Part shown: piece by piece, positions 38,739 to 52,094 of the stretch
Numbering within the stretch: position 1 is the first letter of the stretch
Layout: every line of letters begins with the position of its first letter
Source of the DNA: Elysia chlorotica
Lineage: Eukaryota; Mollusca; Gastropoda; Plakobranchidae
Direction: 5' to 3'
DNA: 64,000 nt
Assembly (NCBI GenBank): GCA_003991915.1
Contig: RQTK01000159.1
Span: 328,669-392,668, forward strand
The notes under the pieces: generated by a model
Seen by the model: only the letters and a program-made list of their open reading frames with translations
Told to the model about the DNA's origin: nothing
Database searches by the model: none
Made by a program: the position numbers and the translations under genes

Positions 38739-40660
38739 GTATGTGTGTGTGTGTCTCTCATTTTCTCTTTCCAGCGGTTGTATCACATGTCTTCACATTA
38801 GCATACACCTAACAAAAGTTGTTTTTTTCCAACGCCGTTCTTCGACTTTCTCTTTCTATTTCTCTTCCAATTTTTTTCCAATTGTTTTACTTGTCAGTGG
38901 CTTTGTCCTCTATTGATTAAATAACCACCGCACCACAATCCCCCTTTTTGAAAAGAAATTCTCCGTCTCCTCCTACCTCTATCTACGTCTCTTTGTCTCT
39001 GTCTCTGTCTCTCTTTCATAAATTATTCTCTATTATTCCAAGTCTAACTCTAAGTCTTAAATTAATTATTTTTTCTACTATTCTATGTCGGCGTATTTCT
39101 TAGGTATTTCTAGCCAATGTGTCAATTATATGCCTACATACATCCATGTTTTATCCCCTTTTTATTTTCTCTTAAGATTGTTATTGGGAAAATGAGTTTA
39201 AGCTCGTTCTTAATTCACTTTTAATTATATTCTTAGTATATTTCCTTTTCTCATTGTTTTCCAGATCTTGATATTGAATATTGGATTTCCTTCCGCCTAT
39301 ATGTTCTTCAGATGCAGGATTCTTACTTGCCTTGTTATTGTCATGCTCTTACCTTTTTCGTATTGTTCTGCTTTTCCCTTATTTACAAGGCCTAGAATCT
39401 TTACTGATATGATAGTGATACAGATCTTTAACACCAGGTGGTTCTGTGAGAGTTTGTTTAGACTGAAAGGAACGTGATTATGTTGTCAAGTTAAACTAGT
39501 TTACAACAAACAGACTAATACATCGAACCTCACTTCCCCCTGTCCCTTATTATCTACCTTCTGTGCTCATATCGTTGGTAAAGAAGGTACTATTACAATA
39601 ATTATTTCACCTGATAGTGGATCTGACATTATTACTAGTGGCAGGAGAACAATATCTCCAATACCATTGTATGTGTTATGGTTATTTGTTAACCTGAATT
39701 AATTGATTAATACATGAGGCAAGTAGTCGTGGTACAACACAATGTATTGGTATTAAATAATTATCACCAATAGTCAATTTGTGGAAAAAGCCTTTAACTT
39801 CGTGCACTCACCACGCGACCCAAGTTTAGTGTTGCAAGCGATAGCGATACCAAGTATGGTGCACACACTTTCGTGAAAAAATAAACAAATTGAAATTTAA
39901 AAGGTAAATTTAGGTATGTCCCGCCTATCCGATTTTGGCAAAGTTTTGTATGGGAGTACTTCAGCTATACGCAACAACATAAAGATAAAATAATAGAAAA
40001 CAATTAGCTGTAGGTTAAATTATGTTTTCCTAGACTAATCGTGATTGTGTCATTTCCTAATAAATTATTGTTTTCTTTGCATTCGCAATTATTTCTTTTT
40101 TTTTTTTACGTAAATAAATAGGTTAATGTGATTCTAATCTTCATGGTTCAGCGGCAACAGTTTCACACACAAAGATCTGTGTTCTTAATTAATCTACCCC
40201 GCTCGTGTTATTTTGTTTTGGCTGTGTGCGTGTGTGTATGTGTGTGTATCTTTGTTTTGCTATGTTAACACGATATATGGATAGGTGCAGCATATTTTAG
40301 GTTGCAGCGAATACTCTTCACAATGAAGAGTTTCTCGTTAGTTATTATGCTTTGGGTTATATGACCGCTGGGTTCGAATTCTTTCAAATCAGCACGCACA
40401 AAAATTTGATTTGATGAACGCTTATTAGCGAAACATAGATGAGATTTCGTGGGAATAGAGTAAATCGTTTTAAAGGTTGTTTTCTAAAACGATCTATTGT
40501 CCCGATTTTTGTAATGACTTTTTGTTAAGCTCATCTTTTTGTGCTGTGTTAGTCTGTTTTCTTTTAGAGAAAAATGTGTGTCTTTGATATACTTTGAATT
40601 AATTTTTCAAACCAGTTTTGAAGTACAGCCACCATAGCTGCCGAGAGTGTCTAAAAGTAC
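38270..40660. other. Pyrimidine-rich and AT-rich intergenic DNA
   Basis: A T/C-rich stretch with a (TC)n tract (about 38590-38745) and a CT-rich tail to about 39010, then AT-rich sequence. Near 40350 a GGGTTCGAATTC B-box-like motif suggests another worn SINE head. No gene found. Confidence 0.5.
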
Positions 40661-40666
40661 TGAAAC

Positions 40667-41105
40667 GATTGCGCGGTGGTCGAAGGGTAGATCGTGCGGT
40701 TTCTAATAATATGTTAATCCTATTTAATCCCTGTTGTAACTGCCGTGGTCTTCCCTACTAACTGGGTCAGTGACAGTGTCATAGAACCTGCCAACCCTGG
40801 GCATCCCGTTAAACTAACGATTTTCGCTTTCCCCGGCTGGCTTAAGAGGTAGAGCGCTGGACATTTATTCGGGAGGTCTGGGGTTTGATCTCACGATCGG
40901 TCGAATTTCTGTGTCTGTTTTGTCTCCTACTGGTTGGCTTGTGTCACAGTATAATGTGACCTGCCGAGGCAGGATGATGGCATCCCCGTCCTGACTCTGT
41001 ATGACAGCATATTCAAATGTCAAACTTTAGTCTTGGAACTCGTGTATGGTAGAACCTAGTAAGTTGCTGCTGTTGGACACTAAGATACCTAACAATCAAC
41101 CGACC
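40667..41105 (+). repeat. Two adjacent SINE copies
   Basis: Copy one (about 40667-40812) has GCGCGGTGGTCGAAGGGTAG and GGGCATCCCGTTAAAC. Copy two (about 40835-41105) has a full head (TTAAGAGGTAGAGCGCTGG), the body CAGTATAATGTGACCTGCCG and a tail with GTTGGACACTAAG. Confidence 0.75.
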
Positions 41106-41345
41106 AACCACAAACAGATTAATGATAATATCTGGTGAAACATAAAAAGACTTATTTGACACGTATAGTTTTCGGAAAGATAATAAATCTAATTGAGTAT
41201 TAAACAAATTTATGAGCTTATTTTACAAAAAGAGAAGCAAGATACACATTCTGATGTTCACAAACCATTGAACACTAGGACAACATTTTAAAGAAAAGAA
41301 AATCTTAATTCAAGACATGAAAGTTTCCGGATTTATGAAAGCACT

Positions 41346-44036
41346 CTAATTACAGCATTCTTCATTCCTGGTAGACGCCATAGCCGCTGTGGGAGCTGCG
41401 AAAAGAATGAAAAGATAAAAAATTAAGCCTTTCATAAAAACCCGTTTCCGTAGCGCAATAATTTGAGACTACTCTTGTCTCGGCGATATACGGTCTAATA
41501 CACCTATCTAGTTACGTCATGATTGTGTCGAACTATTAATTGTTTTTACATTCGGTTCATTTTTGTTTTGATACAGGCATTCTTTTAAAGATACATGTTC
41601 ATCAGATCACATTTCTCATTTCTTCCCTTCCAAATCTTTCCACTGCTTTTTTCTTCTGTATGCCTCTCTCCTCTCTGTCGGCACACTTTTTATATACTAA
41701 TGTATTACTGGCAACAAATACTACGGTATATAAAAACGATACACCTCCGCAAATTTGTCGGCACCGAAAAGACACCATACACAAACAATTTATTCGAGTA
41801 GTATTGCAACAGATTAGCTTCATCAAAATGCAAAGCATGCAACAAACCCATTATGTAGACGTTAATTACTTTCACATGTTTAAGTCGGGGTATTACCTAT
41901 GGAACAATCTGGGGTAGATGTCTGGGCGCATGCCTTGATTGTTGGGTCGTACACGAGCCTATGGTTTTCCCCGCTGGCTGATTTTACAACTGGGCACTTC
42001 CTGCAATGGAAAGGAATATTGAGCTTGGTTTTGGTTTGTTTCTCGTAACGTCCATTGCCAGCAAAATGACTCCTATAGCGATGGTTTAAGTATTTTAGAC
42101 GAACTTACTTGACATAGAGGCCAGTCTCCAAACATTGAGCGTAGATCCCATATTGACAGTAGTCACAGATGGGGAAAGTAGGCGTTAGGCAAACCTTTGC
42201 ATGGCTGGAGGTCGTACAAACCAACACATCTGTATTGAGCGTCATCTGAACACGGACAGTGGCAGCGGGATTCAAGGACACACACACACACACAATGAAA
42301 AGAATGACATATTTCTTAATAAGTAAAATAAAAGAGCAAATAAGTAAAATTAGATAAAACATTAGTATGTGAAGATATAAGAACTAAATTGAAATGTGTA
42401 CAGAAAATACTGATCTTCTGTTAACGACTCTTTTCCCCATGATATTTTGGAATAAATTTGTTAATTTTGACATTGCATTAAAAGGAACAAAATCGAATCA
42501 ACTTACGTTTAAAATTTACAAAGTTGTAAAATACCCATATTTAGATTTTATAAAAACAATACCAACAACAGCAAATAAGAAGAAGAACAATTTGACTTTG
42601 AATAGCACTAAGTTTAGTCCTAACTACGACGGTTTATCTGACTACGTCAACAATTCTTCATGATACGGCTCAGAGACTACACCAGGAAGGGCAGACAATA
42701 ACAAACAAATGGAAAAATAAACAAAGACTATTGTTTTGTTTTTTCGTTTTTTGTTTTTGTTTTTTTTTCCTCCATTTTTCCATTGGTTACCAACTCAGTC
42801 GATCTTACCATATTTTCTGACAGCAGCATCGACTCTGAAGGCCAGCACGGCCACAAAGCCAAGAACATAGCACAGCGCAGTCTTCGTGTTCACTAGTAGG
42901 GGTTGAGTTTGAGTCTATTTACTGATGAAATTTTTTTTTTACAAATAATAGTTTTTAAAAAGGGTTGTAGATGGGAAAATGGGAAATTAATAATATTATT
43001 GGATGTAATAATTTGTCGAAAGATGAAGAAACATTAAAAAAAAAAAACAGATTTCTAGGGATGCTAAATATTATAATGGTGTGTATTTTATGACCGTTGT
43101 TCGCTCATATTCCCAGTTCATAAGCTTAATTTTTTAATTGGGTCATAGTTTTGCTTCAAACATCTGAAAATATCAATTGCAATATCTGTCAGAAACAAAG
43201 CCTAACCAGCGAGTTAATGAAAGTGTATTTTTCCTTTGAACAAAAAGAAAACAATATCATAGACAGATAAAGCTGAAATAGTGTGTTAATTGTTTAGTCT
43301 ATTAATAAAAGTAATATTTTTTTATCTGTTTTTAGTAGTTTAATGATAAAGCTCACCTTGAATCTCAATGAAAATATTGTTTTCTTTGATGACTTTTCTC
43401 TTTTGTGTTAAAAGTTTCAGTATATTGCTATTTAAAACAAATATGTTTTACATTAGATTTATTGTTTTTTTTTACATTTGTTGTGTGTGTGTGTGTATGT
43501 GTTACTTTGATTGTTTATGTTAATGTTTTTAGTCTTGCAGACTAGATCTTGTTCAATGCTATTCATTACATTGGCATGTGTAGCTATTTTCACACACAAA
43601 ACAATCCAAATCTCTCAGTTTACGACCTAATTAAGTAATGCCTTGTTTTTTTTAGTTGCGATTAGAAACAATTTCTGTAATATTTTAGTCCCGAAAAGGA
43701 TGTAGAAACATTGTAAGCGGTTTTCCAACAAACAAATAACAAGTACATTAAAACCAAGTTTAGTACCTAGTTTCTCTTGCAGGAGTTGAGTGGGGTTGAT
43801 TTTCTTACCTTCACAGTCTACATTTGATAGATCTACACATCAATTATAATAGCATCTATAGTTAAGTTGCGAGTTTGAACAGTAACTAGGTAAAAACCAG
43901 TGCTGTATGTGTTAAAAAGCCTCAAGGCCCTGTTCTATCATTTGAACTTAAGTAAACTTGAACATTTTTTAACCAGAGCAACCTAAATTAAATAAATACT
44001 CACCTAAAACTTGTTTGACTGCTGAAGATGATCCTT
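41346..44036 (-). pseudogene. Decayed copy 1 of the small Cys-rich secreted protein family
   Basis: Homologous to the intact gene at 45741-50445, with the same exon layout: non-coding exon about 44036-44004, signal exon 42887-42809, 42245-42109, 42000-41897, and a last exon starting at 41395. Several lesions are visible. The ATG is ACG (42887-42885), and an in-frame stop lies upstream with no ATG between. Exon 3 is 137 nt instead of 136, because CCC became CCCC before ATCTG. The last exon joins in a frame unlike the family (the family-like frame SHSGYGVYQE is out of phase). The AATAAA seen past the other copies is not preserved. The TATA box and splice sites remain. Either a recently dead gene or one with several sequence errors. 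Confidence 0.78.
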
Positions 44037-44061
44037 TTGCTAGTAAAGATTTTAAACGCTC

Positions 44062-44068
44062 TTTTATA
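44062..44068 (-). promoter_or_regulatory. TATA box of copy 1
   Basis: TATAAAA (then G) on the minus strand, about 30 nt before the conserved first exon, which ends CAAACAAGTTTTAG at a GTGAG donor (44003). The same arrangement precedes copy 2. Confidence 0.65.
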
Positions 44069-45740
44069 CCATCAACATAAGGCTTCAAAAATATTTTTTA
44101 ATGGAAATAAAAGGACAGATAATGAATGTCAAATAAGTAATAAAGATTAAACAATTCATCGTGGTAATTTTGGCTTCGCATCCTTAAATAGCCTCTGTAA
44201 ATATTTAATAATCTTATTATCTTAGACTACAAGACTAAAATTGGCAGTTATTAGCATAAAAAAGTTGGGGGGAAACCTTTATGCGTTCCAACTAATGCAG
44301 ATTCATTCTTCGTGCGTTTAGGGTGTACAATGTTGGAAAAAGAGAAAATAAATAAAATGCCCCTACAACATAATAAAACATTCTTATAAACTCTCATCCC
44401 CACCCCCTTTTTGCGTTGTCGTGGTATTTATTTGGAACTGTTTTAATGTTTTTCTGTAGATCGGTATCTCTAGGTATTACGATTTGGTTATGTGCAAAAA
44501 ATATCTCTCCTCAAAAATTTATGAGAATCAATCCAGCACCAACATTTTTTTTCCACAGAGATAAAAATTAAACTTCGTAGTTGAACAAAAAAGGGAACTC
44601 TTTCATACAGTAAAGACTTTTTATCGCTCATTATCACAACACTTACCTTTTTAGTTGTTTTTTGTTTTGTTTTTGTGAAAGTTATCTTTCTACATTTGTT
44701 TTTGCAATTTCAAGTTTCATTTTTGTTGTTTCTTGTTTATATTGAATATTATTAAAAATGTATATCTATAAAGAAGGGGATAGAGCTGAGTCTTAAATAA
44801 CATTCATCAGTTCAGAGCAAATCTTATAAAAACCGCCAAGCCAGGCATTGTCCTAATACAGTAAAACAATTCAAATCTTTTTCTCCTAAATATCTTGAAT
44901 ACGGTGGCCATCTTGAAAATACACATAATTATTTTTAGTCCTATAGTCCCTCATAGTTACCGACAAATTGACTGTATATCTTGTTGTAAAACTGAAAAGA
45001 ATAGTTATTAAGTATAACGATTATTTTAATGCTTTTGTATATCCTAATTTGGAAAAAGGTTAACTAATTCAAAATTTCCTACCTTATTATTGCGTATTTT
45101 GGATTGTTTATTCACTTTATCACATTATGCTTATGTCTAATTTTTACGTCTTTTATACGCTAATCGAATACCAGGTTTCATTTTAAAATAGTCATAGATC
45201 AAATTGGTGTTTTAACAAAGTCTGACAAAGTTTTTTTCTTGGAAAAAACGCATTTTTCTAAACACAAAACGCAGCAGAAACATTGGTTATGGGGTTGAAT
45301 ATTTAAAGTGCTGCTCCTCACAGGCTTTCCATGGTCCCCAAAAGGATTGTACTTGGTGATACAAGTCATAGTCACACATGACTTAGTTGCCCGATTTGTC
45401 CTGATATTTTATACTAGTCCGCTACTTTGCATATTTTCAACTTCAGGCGTTTAATTCACAAAACCTCCATGTTATTGTTGATGTTTTTCTGCTTCCTTAT
45501 ACGATACACCAACATACAACGAATTGAAAAAAACTTAAGTAAAAATAATTTTGAGACGTATAGTTTGTTCGAAAGAAAGTATTTTATTGAACTTTTAAAA
45601 ACATCTTAAAGAGAGCTGCTTTATAAATCGAGAGGCAGACAACACAGAACGAATTTACTAAACATTTGAACATGAACAGAGTTGTTTTTTTTTTCTTCTA
45701 AAAAATAAAGAAATAAATGGATAACTAAAAAATGGAGACT

Positions 45741-48700
45741 TCAGTTATATGTTGAAGGACGTCCATCGAGAGCATACTCCTGTCCTTCGTAGCTGTAATC
45801 TATAATAGAAAGAAGAGCAGAACAAGATAATACATTAATTCGTAAAAACAAATAATAATAGTTATCATATTGCTATCCATTATTTTTAGATCCTTCTTGT
45901 ATGAATGACAAACGATCCATGGCATAATAGTAATTTATCTACTTTGAAAGAACAGTAACAGTTTTGATTTTTCGTTTCATTCCACCCATCTTTGTTTTAA
46001 TGAGGGGTTTGTTTTCAAAGATAATATGTAACTGTTATGTTCATAATTTATTCATTTTCCCACTCGTCCAATTTCAGTTTTATTTTTTATTTATCCCTTT
46101 TTTGTCGTACTTTAGCCCTGTCTGTTTTTGCCTTTATGTATATCTATATACTTCTTTCTGTCTGTCTGTTCTCCATATCTCTTTTTTGCAATATCTCGTA
46201 CATAAATAACCACCTTACTCTTCTTCTATGCTCAATAAATAAATATAATTAGAGATAACCATACACTGCCATATTTTTTAGGCACAGACCAGAACAACAT
46301 GTTGTTTTTTTCAATTCTACACAAACAATTTATTGAAAATGAATAGGTTGTCTTCACCAAAACGCAAAGTTAGCTGCAAATCCATCCAGCAGACGTTATC
46401 TACAGTCTGGTGCCTTACCGGTACCAGTGGAACAATCCGGGGACCTCTCTGCGCATGCCTTGATTGTCGGATCATAGACAAGTCTGGCCACGTGACCTTG
46501 GTAATTGGCTACCGTTGGGCATTTCCTGTAATGGAGAGCAAACAATGACATTATATAACGTTAGTTTTGGTTGTTTTGTTGCCTTGGAAGGAACCAGTTG
46601 TCGAATTGAATGTTGTATAAATTGCAGACACATTAAATAACAATCTATGAATACGCGTATTGAGAAGATGTAGTTATATCTAGTGGAAAAAGAGTTTTAG
46701 GTTTCATCGACTGGCAAAGAATAAAGCACCTTCATTCTAAAGTGAATGTACAATATTATTTACTACCATCGATGGAAAATTTCTTTGGATTCAGGGTGAC
46801 TCTCAAACCCAAACGTAGCTGCTGTTTTCTAGTTGATGTTACATGTGTTTAAATGTGCTACCAGTTCGTGTTTGTGTAACGCTTTTACAATTTCCCTAGA
46901 GACAAAAAGAGAGACAGTGTTTAACTTCCCATTTTTAAAATTTGTCATGATGGCCAGTGAAATAAAAATATTGAGTCTTTAAATAAGGTCATTAAATGTG
47001 TCGAATATTGTGAACTTAGTTGTATACAATAATATGGCAACAACGTTTTAAAAATAACCACTAGTTTACCTCATACAGGATACAGTAAACGGACTTCTTT
47101 TGAAGAAAGTTTTCGAACAGCTATGGTTTTTTTTTTAAATAGAGGAAGTTGCGCAATCTGTATATGCGGCATGTTGTGTTTTTCCTTTGAGGCGTTCAGC
47201 CTTTCAAGTGATTGAGTTCTATATCAGTGCGAATGTCGGCCCAGATCAAACACTTTTCTACGGAGCCTTCATATTAGTGCCGTCGACTAGGCGAACAAAA
47301 GTGCCATAATATAACATTATATATTTAACTTCTCTTAGGTTCTTGAGAGGGATATGAATGGGGCGACAGAACCCAAGACTGATACAGTGCGGGGATACCA
47401 GCACTACTGTCTCAGCCGAGCACTTTATAACGACACCGACCCAATTAGTAGGGTAGGAAATCTGACAAATACATTTCTTCGAGTGTGGGATTGAACAGGA
47501 TCTGTCCCGCTAGGGAGTCAAACGCTCTAGCAGCTACACTTGCAGTTCCTCCACCATTCATTTTTAGAAACGGTGGCCCATTACTTTGCTACTTACTTGA
47601 ACTCGAGGCCTGTCTCTGAGCAGTGAGCGTAGATCCCGAGTTGGCAGTAGTCACAGATGGGAAAGTTGGCGTAGGGCAAATCTTGGCATGGCTGGAGGTC
47701 CTTCAAGTTTACACATTTGTATTTACCTCCATCTGAACCCAGGCATTGAAAGCAGGGAGGGGATGTAAGGACACGCGGAGATATACAAAGAAAACAAGAA
47801 TAAACGATTTCATGGCAAGTGCAAGGATATAGCTGAATGAAATATATATATAACATAAACGAATAATAGAAACAGTTGCGACTGTAGAAGATTTATTGAT
47901 TTTTATATAGTATCCTTAAATAGATACTTTTTTAAATTTCTAGACATGGCTGTGAAAGCAGTAAAATTGCAGTAAAATGTGAACGATGAGAGGAATAAAA
48001 ACTTTGACTATGAGCATTTCTTGAAAAAACAAACACCAACGAATCGCGTTTTTTTTTCTTCTAAAATTTAAGGAGTTATAGAATGTCTGTCTTGAGTTAA
48101 AATTAGGATTTTATATTGTGTAAAAATTAATACAAGTTTATGACAACAATCATAATGGCAAATAGAAAGAAACATACAAAAAAACTCTAATTATGTGTAG
48201 AATAATTCATAGTCCACCAGCGTAGAGAACGTGTTACATAACTGTAATGGCACCTGGAGGCGTAAAACTCGCAATTAGTTATACGAAAACCGAAGTACGC
48301 CTACTGTGATGTAAACGACATGGAGAAATTCTCTAAGTATGGTTAAATACACTGAGCAGTTTTATCAAAGAGAATAAGCACATGATAAGATCTGGCAAAG
48401 TGTTTAATTTCAGTGCACACTAATTATTGTGGCGATACCTAGTGGGGTGGGCGTAAAAAAAATGTTGGCGTTTAATAACTACAACTTTAGAGCCATTAAT
48501 AATGTATACATAAAAACATGTTTGCATGATGGAAAAAAGCTTTGTAGCGTTCACCTTTTTCTTATCAATTTGTGATGATGCAACAAGTGTTTCATTTCCA
48601 ATAAAAATCAACTGATTATTTGTTTCTATTTGTACACACTGTTGTTTTATTTAAAACATTATGCTTCAAGCATCGGGTCTAATATTATTAGTATTACTGA

Positions 48701-50445
48701 CAAAATTATTGCCCATTAAAGTGATATCGTTTAAAAGCTCTCTAGTATTGTTCTTGTTGTTTTTTTTCTCTTTTAAATCAAGCAGGATAGTAGACGTCAA
48801 TAGGTATTTTTTTCCTTTTATACTAGTTAATCATATTACGCTAAGCCATGGTGCGAATTTCTTATCCCTATTTTCATTGAATTTTGGTTTATCGCTCAAA
48901 CCACATCGATCTTATTTTGTTCTTTCCTTTGTCTTAAATGATGCGCATGTTGTTGTTTTTTTATACACAATTCCATAAATACTTTCGGTTAGATAAAATA
49001 ATGATTGTATGGAACTTTGCGTGATCACTAGCGACATCCATCTTACCGTCTCTTCCAAGTGCATCAGCACTGATGGCTAGCACAGCTACAAAGCCAAGAG
49101 CAAAGATCGAGCACAGTGCAGTCTTCATGTTGACTTGTTGGTGTTGAGTTTTAGTCTTCGTACTGATAAAACAAACAAAGAATTCGTGTTGATACTACTA
49201 TTATTGGGTAACTAAATTATAGTGAGGAGGGACGAAAGCTGAGAAAAGGCATGAAGATTGAAAGACGATGAGGAAAATGAAACATTCAAAATACTATTAA
49301 AATTTTGTTAGGGGTGGTGAGAATGAGAAAAAGAAGAATTTGTTCAGCATGCTGGTCTTATCAGTAACAATTTAATGTTTTCTGAACAGCGTACAATGCT
49401 TGAATAAACTAGCTCCCTTTCAACATAAATGGAAATGTTTGTATATTTTGGTGACTTTGCCTTTTGGTAAATTGCTTTGTGTCATATAACTATTTAAAAC
49501 AATTCTATCTTTTGCATGACAGTTTTTGTGTTGTTCTTTTTTCTTTTTTTTTTTGGGTGGGGAAGAGGGGGTGTTGTTAGTCTTTTCGACTGATTCAGAT
49601 CATTGAAAAGACCAGAGCCAGTCTGCCGCTAACGGCTGGGGTGNNNNNNNNNNNNNNNNNNNNNNNNNNNNNNNNNNNNNNNNNNNNNNNNNNNNNNNNN
49701 NNNNNNNNNNNNNNNNNNNNNNNNNNNNNNNNNNNNNNNNNNNNNNNNNNNNNNNNNNNNNNNNNNNNNNNNNNNNNNNNNNNNNNNNNNNNNNNNNNNN
49801 NNNNNNNNNNNNNNNNNNNNNNNNNNNNNNNNNNNGGGGTAGAACATCGGTTTCCGACGCAAAAGGTCCCGAGTTCGAATCCTGGCTGTTGCGTTCCCTA
49901 CTGATTGGGCCGGTGTCAGTATAATGTGACCGGCTGAGACAGAAGGCATGGTATCCCCGCCCTGTCTCGTGTGTGACAGCACATAAAATTGCCAGACGTC
50001 CGTCTTGGGGCCCATCCACAATATAGCCTATAAAGTGCATCTGTTGGACGTTAAATCAATCCAACCCAGTCCAGTCACAGCTCCACCCCAGACACCAGCG
50101 ACAGTCTGGCTCTGGTCTAAGTTTGTCTGATTTAGCTATTTCCACAGTATGACTAACAAACTGCAATACCAATAACAAACTCGATGTTACCATCCGATTG
50201 AGACTGGGTGGGATTAGGCTAGGATTCACCAATGCTTGGGCTTTAAAAATAATAAAAAGTTTTAAGACTAACTGTTTTGCAACAAACATATTACTATATA
50301 AGGTTGAACAAACACCTAAATAATGATATAGGTTGAATACGATACTGAAATTTTTACTGTTGACTTAGATTAAAAAATTTTCAATAAAAGTAATTAAGAT
50401 AATAACTTACCTAAACTTGTTTGGTTGCTGAAGATGATGTTTGTG
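45741..50445 (-). CDS. Small secreted eight-cysteine protein, copy 2 (intact), 127 residues
   Basis: The non-coding first exon (about 50445-50411) follows a TATA box. Coding exons are 49128-49047, 47732-47597, 46525-46419 and 45799-45741. Phases agree and the 384 coding bases divide by three. Residues 1 to about 23 are a signal peptide (MKTALCSIFALGFVAVLAIS, then ADA). The mature part has cysteines at 34, 43, 54, 57, 65, 75, 97 and 104, including FPICDYCQLGIYAHC, EFKKCP and LVYDPTIKACAERSPDC. It ends in a Tyr/acid-rich tail (DYSYEGQEYALDGRPSTYN). The spacing CP...LVYDPTIKAC faintly recalls the end of a peritrophin-A (chitin-binding type 2) domain, but this is weak and no family is claimed. 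AATAAA lies at 45588-45583 (minus). A secreted disulphide-rich peptide of unknown role. Confidence 0.85.
47330..47560 (-). repeat. SINE copy in intron of copy 2
   Basis: CAGAACCCAAGACTGATACA, ACGACACCGACCCAATTAGT and head remnants match the SINE read on the minus strand. The homologous insertion is present in the duplicated block at about 58565-58820, so it predates the duplication. Confidence 0.8.
48191..49040. other. Intron 2 of copy 2, no gene
   Basis: AT-rich intron sequence matching 59470-59985 up to about 48690. Beyond that the duplicated block ends. Confidence 0.6.
49644..49835. other. Assembly gap inside a SINE
   Basis: 192 N bases. The sequence on the right resumes inside a SINE head (GGTAGAACATCGG). 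Confidence 0.95.
49836..50075 (+). repeat. tRNA-derived SINE copy
   Basis: Head with GTAGAACATCGGTTTCCGAC and B box GAGTTCGAATCCTGG, body ATAATGTGACCGGCTGAGAC, core GCACATAAAATTGCCAGACG, and tail TGGGGCCCATCCACAATATA then GTTGGACGTTAAA. It is the best reference copy in the window. Confidence 0.93.
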
Positions 50446-50467
50446 GTGGTAAGGATTATGCCTGCTG

Positions 50468-50474
50468 TTTTATA
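50468..50474 (-). promoter_or_regulatory. Proximal TATA box of copy 2
   Basis: TATAAAA on the minus strand, about 57 nt before the first-exon donor (GTAAG at 50410-50406). Exon 1 ends CCAAACAAGTTTAG. Confidence 0.7.
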
Positions 50475-50744
50475 CCCTCTTCGAGGTTTTTAAATCACCA
50501 TAATTTCGCTTAACGAACTTTCCATTTTAGATTGATTGACAGATAGCGCACGACGGATGAATAATAATGTGTATAAACATTCACTGTAGTGACTTTGATT
50601 TGACCTACTAATTGAGTCTCTGTGACATAATCTGACCATCTTAAACTAAAAGGAAAATGTTAGTAGATATTAGCATAAAGTCAAAGAAAAGGGACTTGTC
50701 AACGCATGTCAGGTGATGTAGAATCGTACTTTCTACGTGTGGGG

Positions 50745-50995
50745 TTGAGTGTGTGGGTTTTAACTTCCAATATCAACATTGTTAGGCTATTATTGTGGAC
50801 GGGCCCCAAGATTGACGTCTGACAATTTTATGTGCTGCCACACAGGAGACAGGGCGGGGATACCATGACTCTTGTTTCAGCCGGTCACATTAAACTGACA
50901 CCGTCCCAACCAGCAGGGGGCGCAATTGCCAGCGCTCGAACCACGATCTTTTGCGTCGGAAACCGATGTTCTACCCCAGGGCTACCGCGCCCTCA
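50745..50995 (-). repeat. SINE copy, minus orientation
   Basis: Near full-length copy from tail (GTGGACGGGCCCCAAGATTG on plus) to head (GCGCTCGAACCACGATC). Confidence 0.9.
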
Positions 50996-51104
50996 TTACA
51001 CGTATGGGAGGGGCAATGTTGAAGAAAGAGGATATAAATAAACTATAGGTGAAAAGGAGAAAAAAGTACGTTTTCCGATTTATTAAAGATAGATAGTTCA
51101 GTAA

Positions 51105-51184
<80 letters not shown>

Positions 51185-51261
51185 AACGTGGTATTTATGG
51201 GTGTATTCACAACACTGCTTCATCTCTCTGTAATATTGTGCATACAGTTTTATCTTCCTAG

Positions 51262-51425
51262 GACGCAATACCACAGTATAATGTGACCGGCTGAGACAGG
51301 AGTCATGGTATCCCCGCCCTGTCTCGTGTGTGGCAGCACATAAAATTGCCAGACGTCCGTCTTGGGGCCCATCTACAATATAGCCTATAAAGTGCATCTG
51401 TTGGACGTTAAATCAACCCAACCCA
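51262..51425 (+). repeat. SINE copy, 5'-truncated
   Basis: Starts inside the body (ATACCACAGTATAATGTGAC) and runs to the tail (GTTGGACGTTAAATCAACCC). The head is missing. Confidence 0.9.
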
Positions 51426-51815
51426 GTCCAGCCACAGCCCCACCCCAGACACCAGCAACAGTCTGGCTCTAGTTTGTCTGATTTAGCTATTTCCACAACA
51501 TGACTAACAAACTGTAATACCAATAACAAACTGGATGTTACGATCCGATTGAGACTGGGTGGGACTAGGCTAGGATTCACCAATGCTTGGGCTTTAAAAA
51601 TGATAAAAAGATTTAAGACTGTTTTGCAACAAACTTTTACTATATAAGGTTGGACAAACACATAAAAAATGAGATATGTTGAATACAATACTGAACTTGT
51701 TACTGTTGACTTAGACTAAAGAATTTTTAATAAAAGTAAAGAAGATAATAACTCACCTAAACTTGTTTGCTTGCTCAAGATGATGTTTGTAGTGTGGTAA
51801 GGATTATGTCTGCTG

Positions 51816-51822
51816 TTTTATA
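51816..51822 (-). promoter_or_regulatory. Distal TATA box and first-exon copy
   Basis: TATAAAA with a duplicated first exon ending AAACAAGTTTAG at a GTGAG donor (51756-51752). It could act as an alternative promoter of copy 2, with exon 1 splicing past the proximal copy. Confidence 0.55.
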
Positions 51823-52094
51823 CCCTCTTCGAGATTTTTAAATCACCATAATTTCGCTTAACAAGCTTTCCATTTTAGATAGATTGACAGATAGCGCACT
51901 ACAATGAATAATAATGTGTATAAAAATTCACTTTAGTGACTTAGTAATTTGGTTTCACCTACTAATTGAGTCTCTGTGACATAATCTGATGATCTTAAAC
52001 TAAAAGGAAAATGTTAGTAGATATTAGCATAAAGTTTAAGAAAAGGGACTTGTCTTCGCGTGTCAGGTGATGTAGATTTGTACTTTCTACGTAT

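Noticed and set aside
47733..47856. Upstream extension of copy 2 exon 3 (open frame beginning near 47856)
   Set aside because: A CAG acceptor at 47733-47735 gives the right phase with the signal exon, and the extension is not needed. The same acceptor is conserved in the other two copies.
49836..49910. Possible functional tRNA gene
   Set aside because: It is the head of a SINE copy with the conserved tail downstream, and its 5' end is lost in a gap.
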